From Adiantum capillus-veneris (taxonomy: Eukaryota > Streptophyta > Polypodiopsida > Polypodiales > Pteridaceae): DNA of 64,000 nucleotides. Both the position numbers and the translations under genes were made by a program. Positions 24,016-36,373 of this stretch are shown here, one piece after another (position 1 is the stretch's first letter; the number at the start of each line of letters is the position of its first letter). Under the pieces are notes generated by a model that saw only the letters and a program-made list of their open reading frames with translations, was not told the DNA's origin and did no database searches. The DNA lies in NCBI GenBank assembly GCA_014529385.2, contig CM043952.1, positions 66,787,870-66,851,869 of the forward strand, read 5' to 3'.

Positions 24016-24210
24016 TTGAGGCTCCATCAGAGAATCAAGTCTACTCTAGCGCGATATGGGAGATACCCATTACATCTATTTACAAAGGCGGACATTGACG
24101 AAGCTCTTCACCGACCGATGCACTACTTTCTCAGACAGTGCCCAATGTTGGAAATTGATGAAGATGATGATGATTTTAGTCTTCCACTTCACTTTTATGT
24201 TTGTACCTAG
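24016..24210 (+). other. Short acidic open frame of unknown origin
   Basis: A 64-codon frame; the upstream codons in the same frame are also open back to about 23960 (VERAIELGRARRPW...). It ends DEDDDDFSLPLHFYVCT. The composition looks protein-like rather than random, but I do not recognise it. It sits between two CT tracts and may be the tail of a transposable-element gene. Confidence 0.25.
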
Positions 24211-24299
24211 ACATTAGACTAGATCCACAAGGAGTTTATCGGATTGGTCTCATAAGTCATTTTGGCATTTTGAAGACGTTAAATATATCATTTCATTTC

Positions 24300-24367
24300 A
24301 TTTCTTTATCTCTCTCTCTCTCTCTCAATGTGTATGTGTGTGTTCTTTGTTTACACATGTGTGTGTA

Positions 24368-24451
<84 letters not shown>

Positions 24452-24537
24452 GTAGAGAGAGAGAGAGAATGAAAGAGGGGAAGGGAACATAAGAGAGAGG
24501 AGAGGGAGGGAGCATACCTGGCTCTCCCTCCTCTCCT

Positions 24538-24587
<50 letters not shown>

Positions 24588-24908
24588 GGGGGGGGGGGGG
24601 GGGGGGGGGGCAGGGGGGGACAGGTATACCTATTGTGCAGAGAGCGCCGAAACTCAGATCTACAGATCTGAGTTTCGGGTGCCCTCAAATTATTTTTACA
24701 GGGTCGGCGTCTCTATGAGAGTCGCTATAAGCGTCTCTATGAACGTCGCTATAAGCGTCTCTAAGAGTCGCTATAAGCGTCTCTATGAGCGTCTCTATGA
24801 GCGTCGCTATACGCGTCTCTATAGTCTTTGTTATATAGCGACGCCGGGCTTTTTCCCATTTGAGCGTCGCACTATGAGCGTCGCTACATTGAAGGACCTC
24901 TTGTAGTG
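24300..24908 (-). mobile_element. Inverted CACTA 5'-end fragment
   Basis: The terminal repeat ends at 24908 (CCTCTTGTAGTG). Inward on the minus strand come GCGACGCTC/GCGTCGCTATA subterminal repeats, the CTCAGATCT palindrome (24650-24680), a C(n)/(CA)n tract, GGAGAGGAGGGAGAGCC and CT/CA tracts. This is the order of a CACTA 5' end in reverse. It stops near 24300. Orientation suggests a deletion-inversion of an older copy, since the DNA beyond 24908 also looks CACTA-derived. Confidence 0.8.
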
Positions 24909-25261
24909 ATTTAAGGCTAGGCTAAACTTAGGATTATGTTAGATTTAAGATTACATTAGATTTAGGTTTATGTTAGATTTAAGATTAAGTTAGATTACAT
25001 TTAAATTTGATTTAGGTTAGGTTACATTTAGGTTTAGGTTAGATGTAAGATTATATTAGATTTAAAATTAGATTAGATTTAGGTTTATGATATATTTAAG
25101 ATTAGGGTAAGATTTAAGATTAGGTTAGACTTAAGACTACTAGATTAGATTTAGGTTTATGTTAGATTTAGATTTAGGTTAGAATTAACATTAGATCTAT
25201 GTTAGATTTAAAATTAGGTTGGATCTAAGCTAGATTTAAGTTACTTTAAGGTTAGATCTAG
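24909..25261. repeat. AGATTTAGGTTA minisatellite
   Basis: Degenerate tandem units of AGATTTA-GGTTTATGTT and AGATTAGGTT. The same kind of array lies inside the CACTA copies upstream of the Tnp2 gene (27405-27960, 12590-12690), so this is CACTA interior. It resembles plant telomere repeats only superficially. Confidence 0.8.
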
Positions 25262-26455
25262 TTCCACTCCTTCAACGTCGACGAGACGATCTACACACTC
25301 TTTTAGGCACCAACGTTCTAGTGGTGGCAGAGGTGGTTACTGTGGAGATGCCGTCGCTGATTCTTCGACATTGCCTTGTAGTCGAAGAGGCTCCTTACCT
25401 TTCCCTTATTTGTCCCTCCCCCACATAGCCACAACATTGCCATTTACTCTAGGTTTTGGACGGCTATCGGCCATTCGTGGCTATACACCACTCGCTACTC
25501 CTCCGAGAGTCACCGAGTCGACACTCCTTGCTTCGGGGCCCAGACTCCAGTGGAGACACTTGTTGTTCGTACCCCCATCAAGACGCTACCCGATATGCCA
25601 ATGGAGACCCCTACCGAGATACCCAGGTTCAATCGTCATAGGCGAGAGGGCTTATTGTACTCGGGCGATATCAGCGGCTGCATCATCTTGGATGACGACG
25701 GCAAGAGGGTGAACTCGTGCATGTGAGGCTTTTTCTCTCAGGTGTTTCGACACTACTTACTAAACACCTCAAGTGAAGTGCCAAATGAGTTAAAAGACAG
25801 CATCATCAGCATGCTGCATGACGAGTTTCCGTGTCAAGTCAGAAAGAGCGCTTCAATGAAGACTTGATAAAGATGCGAATGTGCGAATAATGCAAGCACT
25901 AGCGTTCAGAAGTGAAAATTTAGCAATAAAGCATGGGTGGAACATGCTAGATTGGCTGGCTAAAGAAGATTGGAAGAATGCAAAGTGAGCAGCGTGTGAG
26001 AATCTTGACAAGTGGAAGCAACCAAAGCGCGAGTAGAGGTAGGGAGCCCGCACCACTTGGGGAATGACGGGTGGGTATCATTTGAGACTGATTTTGTCAA
26101 CATTTTTGCATTGCCCTTTAGGTTTGGTAGTTATGGATAATTGTACTTGTAAATTCTAACATAATGTATTCTTTGTATGTTTTGAATAGTGGTCAATGAC
26201 AGGACATGACCCCACACCGTATGAGCGCGAGTATGTGGGCAGAAAGGGCTTACATGCCCTTATGGACATTCTTAGTTCTCACACCAGCATGGTTGGTATT
26301 TCACTTTACTCTCTTATATTTATTGTATTTTAATGATAACCTAAGAAAATAGACTATTTTGTAATTATGTGTTTATACTTACAAAAAGTTTTATTGTTTT
26401 TTTTCCAGAATCTGAGAGATACGTCGCTTGGATGCGGTGAAACGTCTGATTAGAC
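25262..26455 (+). pseudogene. Decayed Ptta/TNPA-like gene of a fourth CACTA
   Basis: Follows the sequence of the copy A gene (17780-18902) closely enough to align by eye: CGTCGACGAGACGA at the start, GGGCCCAGACTCCAGTGGAGACAC, GATGACGACGGCAAGAGGGTGA, TGGTCAATGACAGGACATGACC, and a last exon ending ACGTCTGATTAG. Many substitutions, stops and small indels make it non-functional. It lacks a Tnp2-like gene upstream, where only minisatellite (24909-25261) is left. Its 3' tail runs to 26662, where element 3 begins. Confidence 0.8.
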
Positions 26456-26936
26456 AACGTCAATCTAGCCATAGCCAGATAGCAATGGTTTTCTTTTGCA
26501 ATAGCATGTATATATGATGACGTGTGCACGTCATTTTTGTAACTATTGGTCAACGATGTATTTTCTCAATCATGACAACTGTGTTGTAGCTATTACATCA
26601 AATGATTTTTCCTATGATGTGTATAATTTCGTCATTGTATTACTTTCGTCAAACTACTTTGTCACTACAAGAGGTACTTCACATTAGCGACGCTCGCAGT
26701 GCAACGCTCAAAAGTTAAAATCCATGGCATTGCTATGAGCATCGCCATAAGCGTCGCTAGTTTCTTTGTTGCATAGCGACACCTATAGCGAGCCCATAGC
26801 GACGCCGACAGGAGTAAAAAATAAACCGAGAGCGCTAGAAACTCAGATCTCAAATCTAAGTTCTTGACACTCAAGCAAAAGAGGTTACCAGCGCTCTCCC
26901 TCTCTCTCTCTCTTTCTTCCCCCCCCCCCCGCCTCC

Positions 26937-26967
<31 letters not shown>

Positions 26968-27032
26968 ACACGAGGAGAGGAAGGAGAGCCAGGTATGCTC
27001 CTTTCCTCTCCTCTCTCCCCTGTTCCCTTTCC

Positions 27033-27098
<66 letters not shown>

Positions 27099-27111
27099 TT
27101 GTGTCTTTGAA

Positions 27112-27175
<64 letters not shown>

Positions 27176-27238
27176 CACATGTATAAACAAAAAGTATATA
27201 CATACACATGCATAAACAAAGAATGCACACACACACAC

Positions 27239-27278
<40 letters not shown>

Positions 27279-27338
27279 AAAAACCAAAGAGAGAGAGAGG
27301 GGGGGAGAAGACGAAAAGAGAGAGGTAAGGAGAGAAAA

Positions 27339-27380
<42 letters not shown>

Positions 27381-28138
27381 TGAAAAAAGTAGAGAAAATA
27401 GGAAATGAAATGCTATATTAAGATTTAGGGTTAGGTTAAATTTAAAATTATATTTAATTAAAATTAGGTTAGATTAAGTTGGATTACATTTAACTTATAT
27501 TTAAAATTTATGCTAAATTTAAAGTTAGGTTAGACTTAAGATTAGGTTAAGATTTAAATTAGATTTAAGATTAAGTTAGATTACATTTAGATTTATGTTT
27601 ATGTTGAGTTTAAGATTAGGTTAGATTTAGATTTACGTTAGATTCAAATTAACTTAGATTTAAAATTAGGGCAAGATTTAAGATTAGCTAGCTAGGTTAG
27701 ATTTAAGTTAGATTACGTTTACGTTTAGAATTTAAGATTGGATTCCATTTAGGTTTATATTGAGTTTAAGATTAGATTAGATTTAAATTTAAGATTAAGA
27801 CAAGATTTCAGATTAACTAGATTAGATTTAGATTTAAATTAGATTACATTTAGGTTTATGTTATATTTAAGATTAGATTAGATTTAGGTTTTTTGAGTTT
27901 AAGACTAGATTAGATCTATATTTATGTTCGATTTAAGATTAGATTAGATTTAGGTTAGATTTTAGTGTATGTCCATGAAAGCTTTGCCCAAAGAGCAAAC
28001 ACTAGTTACACAACAATATGTATATTCCCATCAAAATCTGAGACTGATTAACTCACACACCTAACATATTTAATTAGCCATGAATCACCATATGTTTCAT
28101 TAGGTATTTTTTAATATTAGATTTTGGATTTTGTTTTT

Positions 28139-28426
28139 GGGTGAAAGCATGTTAACGTATTGCGCTTTTTGTGCTAGTTAGCATTTTCAAGTTAGCACAT
28201 CTTAAAAACATTGGGCGTCCGATAATTTTTTTACAAATAATATCAAAATTTGTCGGAGGCTGTACATTTGGATTCCTTGTTTCAAGAGCTTTCTACCGAT
28301 ATATCATACGTCATAGATCTTGGAGAAGTTGCTTATGTTATTATACTAGTTAGCATATGTCAAAATTGTGCTAGTTAGCATTGTCCGGGACATGAAAAAG
28401 TGTGACATGTTAACATGCTTTCACCC
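28139..28426. mobile_element. MITE-like insertion, 288 bp
   Basis: Terminal inverted repeats of 18 bp, GGGTGAAAGCATGTTAAC and its complement, with looser similarity continuing inward (GTGCTAGTTAGCAT near both ends, at 28169-28182 and 28369-28382). Flanked by T-runs (TTT/TTTT on both sides), so the duplication length cannot be fixed. No coding capacity. Not present in copies A and B, so it inserted into element 3 or its ancestor after the split. Confidence 0.8.
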
Positions 28427-28841
28427 TTTTATATTAAAGTCTACCTTCGGGATTATGGAAAAACATTTAGAGTTAGGCGAACGGTGATCCCTCTCTTCCT
28501 CTATATGGATGCGACCTTAAGTTGGAAAGCTTTCAACGTCATGATACTCAGATTGGAGGTCAACATGTAATGTGCTAAGTAATCCCTCGAACAAAGATCT
28601 GCCATGAAGAAATGTTAAGATGCTGTGAATTGCTACAGCTATTGAATAGGAAAAGGGGTTTTGTCCACTACATGCACTATCATGTAGACGTGGGCGTGTA
28701 GATTTCTCATACCCACAAATATAGGCATTGACCAATAAAGACGAGATTATAACCCGGTGGTTCTGATCTCCATGCATCTCTAGACCGAGGTGTGTGGGGA
28801 TTGGACATGACTAGAGAATGTGAGGTAGTTTACACTATGAA

Positions 28842-28897
<56 letters not shown>

Positions 28898-28952
28898 GGA
28901 GGATGCCAATAGATTAAATTTATGTACGGGTTATAAGGTTTCTACATTCATT

Positions 28953-30512
28953 ATGAGTAGTGACGAGGATGTAGGTCCGTCCAACCAAAACACCTATCTC
29001 TCAACAAAGATCTTATGTCCTTGTAATCAATGCAAGCATGATCTACGATGGACAAGAGGCATTTCTTTGTAGCACGTTCGTGATTTTGGCAAGTTGGATC
29101 TATCTATTATAGATCGAGTTGTTGCCAATTATAACTCGTCTGACTCTAGCGTTGGCCAACAGGCAGCAATTTTGCAACCCAATAGACGTGTTCACAGGCA
29201 CTTTGGTCAAGCAGCATACGTGAGGCCACAACATGTAGCCTGTGACAACTCGGAGGATGATCATGTGGATCACATTTTCAACGAGGCAATGTTTGAGCCG
29301 GAGATTGATGAAATGATCGAGACGATCATGGATTCAAAAAGGCTTATCTATGATGATATGAAAAGTGAAGCCGATACGCCATTGTCTAATGGAGCATGTG
29401 TGTCTAGATTGAAGGCGCTCTTGGTTCTTCTAAACATGCAGCCAAAGTTTGGATGGAGTGACACTAGCGTCGCAACGCTTTTCATGTGATCTATTACAAT
29501 GTGTTTACTTTAATAAAAAACTTTAGATGTATAATGATCTAATAGATTACTTACACAAGTGTACCGCATTTTTTTCGCTCTGTAGATTTCTCAAAGAGCA
29601 CATACTGCCAGTTGATAATGTGATGACAGATTCCAGAGAGGAAGCAAGCAAGATCTTGAGAAACTTGGGGATGGATTACAATTTGATTCACGCTTGTCCT
29701 AATGACTGCATTCTTTTCAGATGGGAATACATAGACATGGAGAAGTGTCCGAAATGTGATTCCGAGATATATCGAGTAAATCTCCACGGAACAAAAATTT
29801 CACAAAAGGTTTTGCAACATTTTCCTCTGCTTCCTCACATCAAGAATTTCTTTGAATGTAAGTCCATGGCCACCCTAGCATCATGGCATGAGGAGAATAA
29901 ATCTTCGGATGGTGTGCTACGGATTCTTGGAGATTGCGCAGCCTGGAAACATATAGATGAAACATTGCCGGATTTTGCTAGGGAAGCTCAAAATTTGTAC
30001 CTAGGCCTGGCTATGGATGGTGTAAATCCATTTGATTAGAGATCAACACTTACAGTGTATGGCCCGTTGTCATCGTCAACTACAACATTTCCCCATGGTT
30101 GACTACCAAAAAGGGGCACCTGTGGCTAAGCTTGATTGTGTTGGGGCGGTATAAAGTGAAGAATATGGATGTGTATCTTCGTCCAATATTGGAAGAGCTA
30201 CAACAATTGTGGATTGGCATAGAAGTGGTGGATATGAGCCGACGCACATGTCGACGTTCTAATGTGGACCATGCATGACTATCTTGGACTAACAAAATGC
30301 TCAGGTGATTTACACTCAAACTCAAACAATGTAAATCTTGGTTTTTCTCAAGCTTATCTATTGTCATGTGTATGCATGCAAGGCTTCAAACAAGCGGATA
30401 CAGATCATGTGTCACATGTGGACCTAGACTTAATGCACGTCGGGCGCCCTCATTAAAGATGTTCAATCTATGAAGGTCATCAAGCGTATCTTCCAGAGAA
30501 TCATGTGTTACG
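28953..30512 (+). pseudogene. Tnp2-like transposase pseudogene of element 3
   Basis: The start (MSSDEDVGPSNQNTYLST) and exons 1-3 match copies A and B at most codons (IDRVVANYNSSDS, LPVDNVMTDSREEASKILRN, GLAMDGVNPF). Stops and small deletions break it, for example after GLAMDGVNPFD. A deletion removes the RNALIRGI segment present in copy A (near 30255). It ends within exon 3. It is an older relative of A and B. Confidence 0.85.
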
Positions 30513-30621
30513 CACGTCACTAGATGTCTATAGTCATCTTGGTCAAGAGCGTAAACTTGTGCACCGGAGAGACGTCCTCTACTAAGTATGGATCAGTCAT
30601 GGTTAAGAGACGTATCATCCA
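30513..30621 (-). other. Left flank of the copy B insertion site (open frame, minus strand)
   Basis: This 109-bp stretch is neither CACTA element 3 nor copy B. On the minus strand it reads as an open frame that begins in phase with the frame at 38406-38239 once copy B and one TSD copy are discounted, and it closes with a stop at about 30528. See the feature at 38239-38406. Confidence 0.45.
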
Positions 30622-30830
30622 CACTACAAGAGGTTATTCATATTAGCGACGCTCACACAGCGACGCTCACAAAAAAAATTCCCAGCGTCGCTATGAGCGT
30701 CGCAAATTTACAAAGAAATTTGCGACACTCATAGCGATGCCAGCTGGGCTAAAAAAATAACCGAGCGCGCCCAAAAACTCAGATCTCAGATCTGAGTTTT
30801 TCGGCGCCCTCAAGCAAGGAGCAGGTAACG

Positions 30831-30872
<42 letters not shown>

Positions 30873-30877
30873 CTTCT

Positions 30878-30917
<40 letters not shown>

Positions 30918-31635
30918 GGAGAGGAAGGAGAGCCAGGTATGCTCCTTCCCTCTCCTCATTCTCATGTTCCCTTCCCCTCTTTCTCTCTCCCTCTCTCTCT
31001 CTCTCACACACACACATAGTGTTTTTGAGAGAGAGAGAGAGAGAGTACAAACAAAAACAAAAACGCACACACACATACATAAACAAAGAATGCACACACA
31101 CATTGAGAGAGGAAAAGAGAGAGAGAGCATGCATCAACAAAAAACGCACGCATTGAGAGAGGAAAAGAGAGAGAGAACATGCATAAACAAAAAACGCACA
31201 CATTGAGAGAGGAAAAGAGAGAGAAAACATGCATACGATCCAAAAAAACGCACACACATTGAGAGAGAAAGAGAGAGAAACTAATTTAACGTCGTAGAAA
31301 ACTAATTAAAATTAAAAGACCTGAAGATCTAGCTGACGAGGAGTTGAACTCAAGACCTATTATTCAAGAGGGAAATGGCATAATCAATCTATCATACTTG
31401 ACATGGGTGATACAAAGGTTATACCATTTATCTCTTTTTATTGGCACACATATCCACACACGCGCACACACACAAGAAGAAGAGAGTTATAACGTCGTAG
31501 GAAACTATCTTAAAAGACGTTAAAGATTAGGTTATATGTAGACTTACATTAAATTAGATTTAGGTTTATTTTTAACTAGATTTACGTTTATTTACGCTAG
31601 ATTTAGATTTACGTTATATTAGATTAGATTTAGGT

Positions 31636-31996
31636 CTCCATAGACTGCGATGCCTGCATGAAGCGGGTGAAGAAAGCCCTCAATGGAATATAGGGTATTG
31701 CTGCCTTCACTCATGGTGGGCTCCGTCGATCCAAAAGTACTGGTGAAATGTCTTCAGAAGATAGGGAAGAAGGTGGATCTTCAGGGCGGCAAGAGTCACT
31801 ACATCCCCGACACAATGACTATCTAGACAACCTCTAGTCATTCAATAGCAACTTCAAAGTTAGTAACAAGAGCAAGAACGGTCTAAAGGGCCAATTGCTG
31901 TCGTCAGATGTGGATAGAGATGAGGCAGCGTCACCGCCGGAAGTTAACTCTCACATCTTTAGTGATGAGAATGCCAACTCTTGCCGAGTTATGTGA
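31636..31996 (+). pseudogene. Captured HIPP gene fragment in CACTA copy B
   Basis: Counterpart of 12692-13053: HMA pieces with CDAC and VGSVDPKVLVKCLQKIGKK, and the CaaX-like end FSDENANSCRVM. It carries the same internal loss, stop and frame change as copy A, plus a few substitutions. The shared breakpoints show a single capture. It is bracketed by the same CA-AAGAAGAAGAGAG-AACGTCGTAGG repeats (31460-31510 and 32130-32190). Confidence 0.85.
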
Positions 31997-32127
31997 AAAA
32001 TTATGTGTTAAATCAGTTTTAAGGTTCTTATAATCCCTGTTAGTTTAGTTCTTTGTTTTTAATATAACATAATTTACGTTAGATTTAGATTTATGTTATA
32101 TTAGATTAGACTTAGATTTATTTAGGT

Positions 32128-32160
<33 letters not shown>

Positions 32161-32593
32161 AGAAGAAGAGAGTTTTAACGTCGTAGGAAACTATCCCAAA
32201 AGACGTTAAAGATTAGGTTAGATGTAGACTTACGTTAAATTAGATTTAGGTTTATTTTTAGTTAGATTTATGTTTATTTAGATTTACGCTTATTTACGTT
32301 AGATCGAGTCCACGCAAGAATTACTTACGGTTTAGGGTTTAGAGTTAGACGAACAGTGAAAAGATCTACTGTGAAAAGATGTTAAGATGCTGTGAAGTGC
32401 TACAGCTAGAGAAGAGGCAAAGGGGTTTTGTCCACTACATGCAGTATCATGTAGACGTGGGTGTGTAGATTTCTTGTACCCACAAATATAGGTATTGACC
32501 AATAAAGACGAGATTATAACCCGGTGGTTCTGATCTCCGTGCACCTCTAGACCGAGGTGTGCGAGGATTGGACATGACTAGAGAATGTGAGGT

Positions 32594-32596
<3 letters not shown>

Positions 32597-32663
<67 letters not shown>
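32597..32663. repeat. (GA)n microsatellite upstream of Tnp2-like start, copy B
   Basis: Uninterrupted GA tract of about 66 bp, longer than in copy A (13500-13555), ending about 65 bp before the ATG at 32728. GA tracts near plant start sites can bind GAGA-type factors, but here it may simply be part of the repeat. Confidence 0.7.
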
Positions 32664-32665
<2 letters not shown>

Positions 32666-32727
32666 GATGAAGGATGCCAATAGAATATTAAATTTGTTGT
32701 CCAGGTTATAAGTTTTTTATCCTCATT

Positions 32728-35700
32728 ATGAGTAGTGACGAGGATGTGGGACCGTCCAACCAAAACACCTATCTCTCAACGAGGGTCTTATGTCCTTGTA
32801 ATCAATGCAAGCATGCTGTGCGACGGACAAGACGTGTTTCTTTGCAGCACGTTCGCGAATTTGGCGAGTTCGATCCATCTATTATAGATCGAGTTGTTGC
32901 CAATTATAACTCGTCGGACTCTGACGCTGGCCAACAAGCAGCAATCTTGCAACCCAATAGACGTGTTCGCAGGCGCTTTGGTCAAGCAGCATATGTGAGG
33001 CCACAAGATGTAGCCTCTGACAGCTCGGGGGATGATCCTGTAGAGCACATTCCCAACGAGGCAATGTTTGAGCCCGAGATTGATGAAATGATCGAGACGA
33101 TCATGGATTCAGAAAGGCTTATCTATGATGATATGAAAAGTGAAGCCGATACGCCATTGTATAATGGAGCACGTATGTCTAGATTGAAAGCACTCCTGGT
33201 TCTTCTCAACATGCAGGCAAAGTTTGGATGGAGTGACACTAGCGTCACAGCGCTTTTCAGGTGATCTATTACAATTAGTTTACTTTAATAAAACTCTAAA
33301 TGTATAATGATCTGATAGATTTTTACACGACTGTATCATATTTTTATGTTGTGTAGATTGCTGAAAGAGCACATACTACCTGCTGACAATGTGATGCCAG
33401 ATTCCCGAGATGAAGCAAGAAAGATTTTGCGAAACTTGGGGATGGATTACAATTCTATCCACGCTTGTCCTAATGACTGCATTCTTTTCAGAGGGGAATA
33501 CATAGACATGGAGAAGTGTCCGAAATGTGATTCCGAAAGATATCGAGTAGATCTCCACGGGACAAAAATTCCACAAAAGGTTTTGCGACATTTACCTCTG
33601 CTTCCTCGCATCAAGCATTTCTTCGAATGTAAGTCCATGGCCGCCCTAGCATCATGGCATGAGGAGAATAAATCTTCGGATGGTGTGCTACGAATTCCTG
33701 CAGATTGCGTAGCCTAGAAACATATAGATGGAACATGGTCGGATTTTGCCAGGGAAGCTCGAAATTTGCGCTTAGGCCTGGCTATGGATGTCGTAAATCC
33801 ATTTGGTCAAAGATCAACATCTTACAGTGTATGGCCCGTTGTCATCGTCAACTACAACATTCCCCCGTGGTTGACCACGAAGAAGGGGCACCTATGGCTA
33901 AGCTTGATTCTGCCTGGGCGATATAAAGTGGGGAATATGGATGTGTATCTTCGTCCACTATTGGAAGAGCTACAACAATTGTGGATTGGCATAGAGGTGG
34001 TGGATATGAGCCGACACACAGGACGACGGAATGCTTTGATCAGAGGCATTCTAATGTGGACCACGCATGACTATCCCAGGCTAACAGAATGCTCAGGTGA
34101 TCTATTGACACTCCTCACTCAGACACTGTAAATCTTGTTTTTTTCCATAGTTGATCTATTATCATGTGTATACATGCAGGGCTTCAAACAAGCGGATACA
34201 GAGCATATGTCACATGTGGACCTAGACTGAATGCACGTAGGGCACCCTCACTGAAGAAGCAAATCTACGAAGGTCATCAAGCGTATCTTCCAGAGAATCA
34301 TGTGTTACGTGACGGCTTTTTGGGAAGAGAGCCACCAAGGATGTCTGCACAAGCATGGTTAGAGCAGAAGGAGATGTGCGATGACGGATTGCCTCCAGGG
34401 ATGAAGAGACTATCTCTATGGTACGAGTTACCATACTAGCCCCGATTCATGATCAATCACTTGCTCGATCCAATGCACATATTCAAGAATGTGGGTAATC
34501 TACTATGGGACCATCTGACCGGCAAGAAAGATACTTTGGGAGCCAGAGTTGACCTTAGAAATGTGGATCGTATGGAGCAATATTGGCCGCAAACAGCGTC
34601 TGATGGATCGATAAAACTCCCTAAAGCACCATGGATTTTCACAGGAGCCCAAGAACGCAAAGTAAAAGAGACCATTCGATCTTTGCGGACCCCCACTGGC
34701 GTAATGCACTCGCTTCGAACGTGTTTTACCAAAGAAGAAAAGCACAGTTCATTCCAGATGGATGTTCTTCTTAGAACGTTTCATGAAAACGCTTAAGGGA
34801 TATGTGCGTCAAAAGGCACGTCCGGAGGGTAGCATGGCAGAAGGTTGGTTGGTATCAGAGTCCCTAGTGTACATTGGAGAGTGGCTAGACGGATTTGATA
34901 AAGCCCGGGACACGCTATGGCGAACCATAGATGATGAGCGCATATCTGGGATTGTCATGTGCAATCTCGGGGTTGAGAAGAAGATGACGGAAGATCTAGA
35001 GGCTAAAATCAACCGATTTTGCATGCTTCACAATCCAGTGATGCAAAAGTGGATTTCACAATATGAGGATGCAAAGCAAGAGCGACAAAGGGCACGAATC
35101 GAGTGGAGACGGGGAAGACGACCACCGATGCACTATCCAGCGGTTCTAGAGAGCCTACCAACCTTCATGAGCTTAAGATGGTTGCACAACCAATTGAAAA
35201 GCGCACAACAATGCGGTGACGAAGTGACTGAGGAAGAGTGGGAGTACTCTCGGGGTTGCGCGACCAAGGTAAGTTTGCAATGTACGACTAGCAAGTGACT
35301 TTATTTATAAACGTTTGAACGGCCACTCATAATCTTTGTTCGTTGTAGTATAAGTCATACACAGCAGCATGGTGTAAAGGTCGACATTTTAGGGTGGAAC
35401 GAATCGACAAAAAGCGTTTTAATCAAGATTGTGGAATCATGGCAAAATTTGAATAGTCTAGTCGACGACGTTCCTCTGATGCAGATCCTGTGGTGGCGGA
35501 ACTCACTTACTTCGGCACGCTGCAAGAGATTTTGAGGATCGATTACAGAGGATTTTTTGTCGACTTGTTCGACGTGCAATGGTTCAAGATAATCATGGAG
35601 GGTCGCAACGCTACTGTGCGTAGAGGAGAGTCTGGTTTTCTTGAGGTGGATTCTACTAAGAAATGGACTGACCTAAGAGACACTTTTGTACTACCAGAGC

Positions 35701-36101
35701 ATTGTGAACAAGTAAGTATGTAAATAGTTAACATCCCCCTTTTACAAGTTATGTGCTTGAAAGCTCTCATGTAAGTTATGTGGCTCTGGCAGGTAATATT
35801 TCATCCTACAAAGTCTACATCAAACTGGTGGTACGTCATAGAGGTAGCCCCTCGTAGTGCAAGGACGTATGAAGGCTACCATGTGCCAATCACAACGGCA
35901 TCAATGGAGGAGATCAGAGAAGATGCTCAATCAGAAGCCGCTGCGGTGGTGCCAGACGAGCATCAAGATGCTACTACTCTATATGGGGTGCATGCAGAGG
36001 AGCTACAAAATGAAACAGAGGATATGTGTTTAAACGGAGAGCTCTATATAGATATAGGAAGTTATGCTGAGTTATGCGAGGATGAGAGAGAGATCTCTTA
36101 A
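32728..36101 (+). pseudogene. Tnp2-like CACTA transposase, copy B (internally deleted)
   Basis: Exons as in copy A: 32728-33260, 33357-34096, from 34180, and so on; the C-terminal DUF4216-like exons end at 36101. Exon 1 keeps two codons missing in copy A (VRRRFGQAAYVRP). Relative to A there are TAG codons replacing Trp at about 33714 and 34437, and a ~355-bp deletion joining exon 3 to the middle of exon 4 out of frame. At the position where A has TGA, B has TGG (35050 region). A further stop lies near 35454. Not functional by itself. Confidence 0.9.
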
Positions 36102-36373
36102 AGCCACAAATATTGTATTTGAACAATTTTGCTCCGTGTTGTAAAAGCTCTGGCTCTCTAAGTACCTTCCATGGTGTATAACGCTCTTTTCTACTCGCGC
36201 TCACATCTTTTGATTGAAAATTCTGAGTTTTCGACTTGCCTCTTCTATCACTCAATTCATTGCGTCATTGTATTTATATGCGTCATTACGTCATTGTATT
36301 TAATGGTCTTTGCGTCATTGTCTACTCTATTCATTCAATATTAAGTTTAAATATTCGTGTGTTTAATGCAGGT

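Larger units (their letters stand above)
26663..30512 (+). mobile_element. CACTA element 3, 3'-truncated
   Basis: Starts with CACTACAAGAGGTACTTCAC, followed by GCGACGCTC repeats, the CTCAGATCT palindrome, long CT/CA/GA tracts (26897-27380), a TTAGATTTAGG minisatellite (27405-27960), a 288-bp MITE-like insertion (28139-28426), and a decayed Tnp2-like gene from 28953. Similarity to copy A stops at about 30512, in exon 3 of the Tnp2-like gene (after CATGTGTTACGC). There is no 3' terminus and no HIPP piece, so the HIPP capture belongs to the A/B lineage only. Confidence 0.85.

Noticed and set aside
24909-25261. TTAGGTTTAGG-like repeats as an interstitial telomere
   Set aside because: Units are irregular AGATTTAGGTTA variants, not TTTAGGG tandems, and the same array is a standard internal part of the CACTA copies.
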